Shown here in pieces: positions 6,783 through 7,979 of a stretch of 7,979 nt of DNA; the stretch's first letter is position 1, and every line of letters begins with the position of its first letter. Position numbers and translations under genes: made by a program. A model generated the notes under the pieces. It saw only the letters and a list, made by a program, of their open reading frames with translations. It made no database searches and was not told the DNA's origin. The stretch is from Bordetella parapertussis (lineage in GTDB: Bacteria; Pseudomonadota; Gammaproteobacteria; Burkholderiales; Burkholderiaceae_C), in NCBI GenBank assembly GCA_943328885.2, contig CALQBT020000104.1, positions 1 through 7,979 on the forward strand, read 5' to 3'.

Positions 6783-7136
6783 TCAATTCGGTGGGTCGCA
6801 AGGCGTCTTCGTGATGCTTGCCGGCAGCAACTCATTGTTCTTGCAGTCGATCATGTCAAGATAATGGATTTCGGTCGCCGGATCGAGCAGGGGTTGGATG
6901 GCCGCCAGCGCATCGTCGTGGGCCTTCGTGGTGCGGTGCAGCTCAAAGGCGGCCGGGTCCTTGTAGCGTTCATAGAACCAGACGGCATTCACATCCGTGG
7001 GGCAGGTGTGCATCATGTACAAGAGGGTGTCTGGCTCAGACTTCACTGCTTCGAACATGGGCCGAAGCGCTTTGATCAGTTCATCGCGTTTACCCGGCAG
7101 CGCGACGAACTTGACCACATGACCGTGAGTTGCCAT
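6783..7136 (-). CDS. Antibiotic biosynthesis monooxygenase (ABM, YgiN-like) domain protein
   Basis: A 117-aa single-domain protein of the dimeric alpha/beta-barrel type. The first strand is HGHVVKFVAL (residues 4-13), then a helix with the K-R-D-E-L pattern. LLYMMHTCPTDVNAVWFYERYKD carries the central strands, FELHRTTKAH has the conserved His of the family, and EIHYLDMI is the last strand. Members include cofactor-free quinol or polyketide monooxygenases and small proteins of unknown role, so oxygenase activity is possible but not certain. The chosen ATG at 7136-7134 has an AAAGGAAA site upstream. A longer reading to 7190 adds 18 residues that overlap the cupin gene and do not look like the family. 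It follows the cupin stop by 34 bases and likely shares its transcript. A roughly 20-residue C-terminal tail (NNELLPASITKTPCDPPN) extends beyond the domain. Confidence 0.85.
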   Translation of the reverse strand: MATHGHVVKFVALPGKRDELIKALRPMFEAVKSEPDTLLYMMHTCPTDVNAVWFYERYKDPAAFELHRTTKAHDDALAAIQPLLDPATEIHYLDMIDCKNNELLPASITKTPCDPPN

Positions 7137-7143
7137 TGATATG

Positions 7144-7151
7144 TTTCCTTT
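7144..7151 (-). promoter_or_regulatory. Ribosome binding site of the ABM monooxygenase gene
   Basis: AAAGGAAA on the - strand (7151-7144), with 7 bases between it and the ATG at 7136. It decides against the upstream in-frame start at 7190. Confidence 0.65.
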
Positions 7152-7170
7152 GTTGTGAATAGGTTCTACG

Positions 7171-7593
7171 TCAAGGAAGCAGACCAGCAAAGCTGGTGGT
7201 CGCTGTGCCAGGGCGCAGAAATTCGAACTGCGCCATGTCTGTGGCGCGCATCTTGGGGTCTTTGAAATCCACGATCAGCTCGCGCAGCGTGCGGTCCAGC
7301 GAGACATTCCGGGCGATTTCCGGCATGGCGCTCGCGGGCATGAACAGCACCGTTCCATCTGCAATTTCCCGTTCACCACCGCTGCCGTCTCCGCGCCGGG
7401 CTTGAACCAAGCAACCGTCGTACACGATCAGCAGATGGTCATAGTCGTGCACATGCCAGTTGCAAATTTCACCGGGTTTCATGATGAGTTCCCAGACGCG
7501 GACACGGTCGTTCTCAAACAGCAGCGTCCCGGGATCGCCGGGGCTGTCGCTGGTACTTCCGGGGGCGACGACGATGGTGGCGGCGGGGTTCAT
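7171..7593 (-). CDS. Small cupin-domain protein
   Basis: A 140-aa single-cupin protein. Strands VRVWELIMKPGEICNWHVHD (31-50) and YDHLLIVYDG (51-60) form cupin motif 1, with metal-ligand candidates H47 and H49. The usual Glu is not at its place; D52 or H53 occupies it. In motif 2 (DGTVLFMPASAMPEIARN, 79-96) the expected His before RN is replaced by PE, so a full four-ligand metal site is not visible. Related small cupins accompany catabolic operons and may act as sensors, isomerases or weak dioxygenases; no reaction can be assigned here. The ATG overlaps the stop of the upstream amidohydrolase (ATGA, 7590-7593) and there is no clear Shine-Dalgarno sequence, so translation is probably coupled. 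Confidence 0.85.
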   Translation of the reverse strand: MNPAATIVVAPGSTSDSPGDPGTLLFENDRVRVWELIMKPGEICNWHVHDYDHLLIVYDGCLVQARRGDGSGGEREIADGTVLFMPASAMPEIARNVSLDRTLRELIVDFKDPKMRATDMAQFEFLRPGTATTSFAGLLP

Positions 7594-7979
7594 GCGGGCA
7601 CCGCTTGTCGTTGAACAAGCCCCAATTGCGCTGGCGTGGGGCCGATACGTTCGATGAGATCCGCGTAATCAGCACGTCGGATCGCATAAGCGCTCTCGAT
7701 ACGCTCACCAAGATAGGCACGCATGTCGGCTTCAGACAGGCCGGTGACCAGTTTTTTCAATTCGGCTTGACCATTGGGCCAGAATCCTTCGCCATGTCCG
7801 AGGTCCGATCCCCACAGGATATTGGGCACCGAATGAAAGTGCTCGGGTTCGAGGTCGCTGCGCTTGATCAGATCCTTGGCTGAGAGTGTGACGTAACACT
7901 GACGCTTGAAATATTCCTCCGCGGTCATGGACAGCGTGAAGGCACCGGGCGCTCCGCCCAGGATCGGGTCGCTGTCGTC
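7590..7979 (-). CDS. Amidohydrolase family 2 enzyme, C-terminal part (partial)
   Basis: The frame is open from the right edge and ends with TGA at 7592-7590, giving 129 residues. Its N-terminal part is outside the window, so the Met at 7928-7926 is internal. YFKRQCYVTLSA followed by PNILWGSDLGHGEGFWPNGQ is the signature of the amidohydrolase-2 (PF04909) TIM barrel. The Asp of WGSD is the late catalytic and metal-site Asp, where relatives usually read SDYPH. The final helices (LSEADMRAYLGERIESAYAI) are typical, although relatives usually have LGxNAxRLY where this protein has LGERIESAY. Relatives include decarboxylases of aromatic or muconate-type acids and hydratases or hydrolases. The missing HxH motif prevents a closer call. 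It overlaps the cupin gene by 4 bases. Confidence 0.88.
   Translation of the reverse strand, partial: DDSDPILGGAPGAFTLSMTAEEYFKRQCYVTLSAKDLIKRSDLEPEHFHSVPNILWGSDLGHGEGFWPNGQAELKKLVTGLSEADMRAYLGERIESAYAIRRADYADLIERIGPTPAQLGLVQRQAVPA

Noticed and set aside
1..7979. CRISPR arrays, tRNA or rRNA genes, insertion sequences, phage or defence genes
   Set aside because: No spaced direct repeats, cloverleaf-like segments, transposase or integrase motifs were seen on either strand.

Overview
The window reads as chromosome of a GC-rich proteobacterium. Protein style suggests a betaproteobacterium of the Burkholderiales type: a branched-chain-amino-acid-type solute-binding protein next to a LysR regulator and a set of small catabolic enzymes. 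That placement is an inference, not a measurement. There are no RNA genes, CRISPR arrays, insertion sequences or phage genes.

Left part (1-2127, + strand): the last 34 codons of a probable amidase, a 95-base gap holding an inverted repeat, then a complete SdsA1-type alkylsulfatase (zinc metallo-beta-lactamase fold, 641 aa) with its metal ligands in place. This part is visibly richer in GC, and in GCG/CGC codons, than the rest.

Right part (2236-7979, - strand): a catabolic cluster transcribed leftward towards the sulfatase, so the two blocks converge on a 108-base gap. In transcription order it holds the end of an amidohydrolase-2 family enzyme (running off the window), a small cupin overlapping it by ATGA, an ABM-type (YgiN-like) monooxygenase, a LysR regulator with a TTG start, a periplasmic substrate-binding protein of the Leu/Ile/Val or aromatic-acid type, a mandelate racemase-like enolase-superfamily enzyme, and a ketopantoate-reductase-family oxidoreductase. 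The last three are tightly spaced (25 and 4 bases) and look like one operon. A plausible sigma70 promoter and two inverted repeats lie in the 176-base gap between lysR and the binding protein.

Reading the cluster together (inference): the binding protein captures an organic acid, the racemase-like enzyme abstracts its alpha proton (dehydration or racemisation), and the reductase acts on a 2-keto acid or related product. The amidohydrolase, cupin and monooxygenase would serve a linked, possibly aromatic, branch, with LysR as substrate sensor. No permease or ATPase genes for the binding protein are in the window. The most unusual points are an Arg at the position of the mandelate racemase catalytic Lys166, a cupin lacking the usual second-motif histidine, and a run of eight G in the binding-protein gene.
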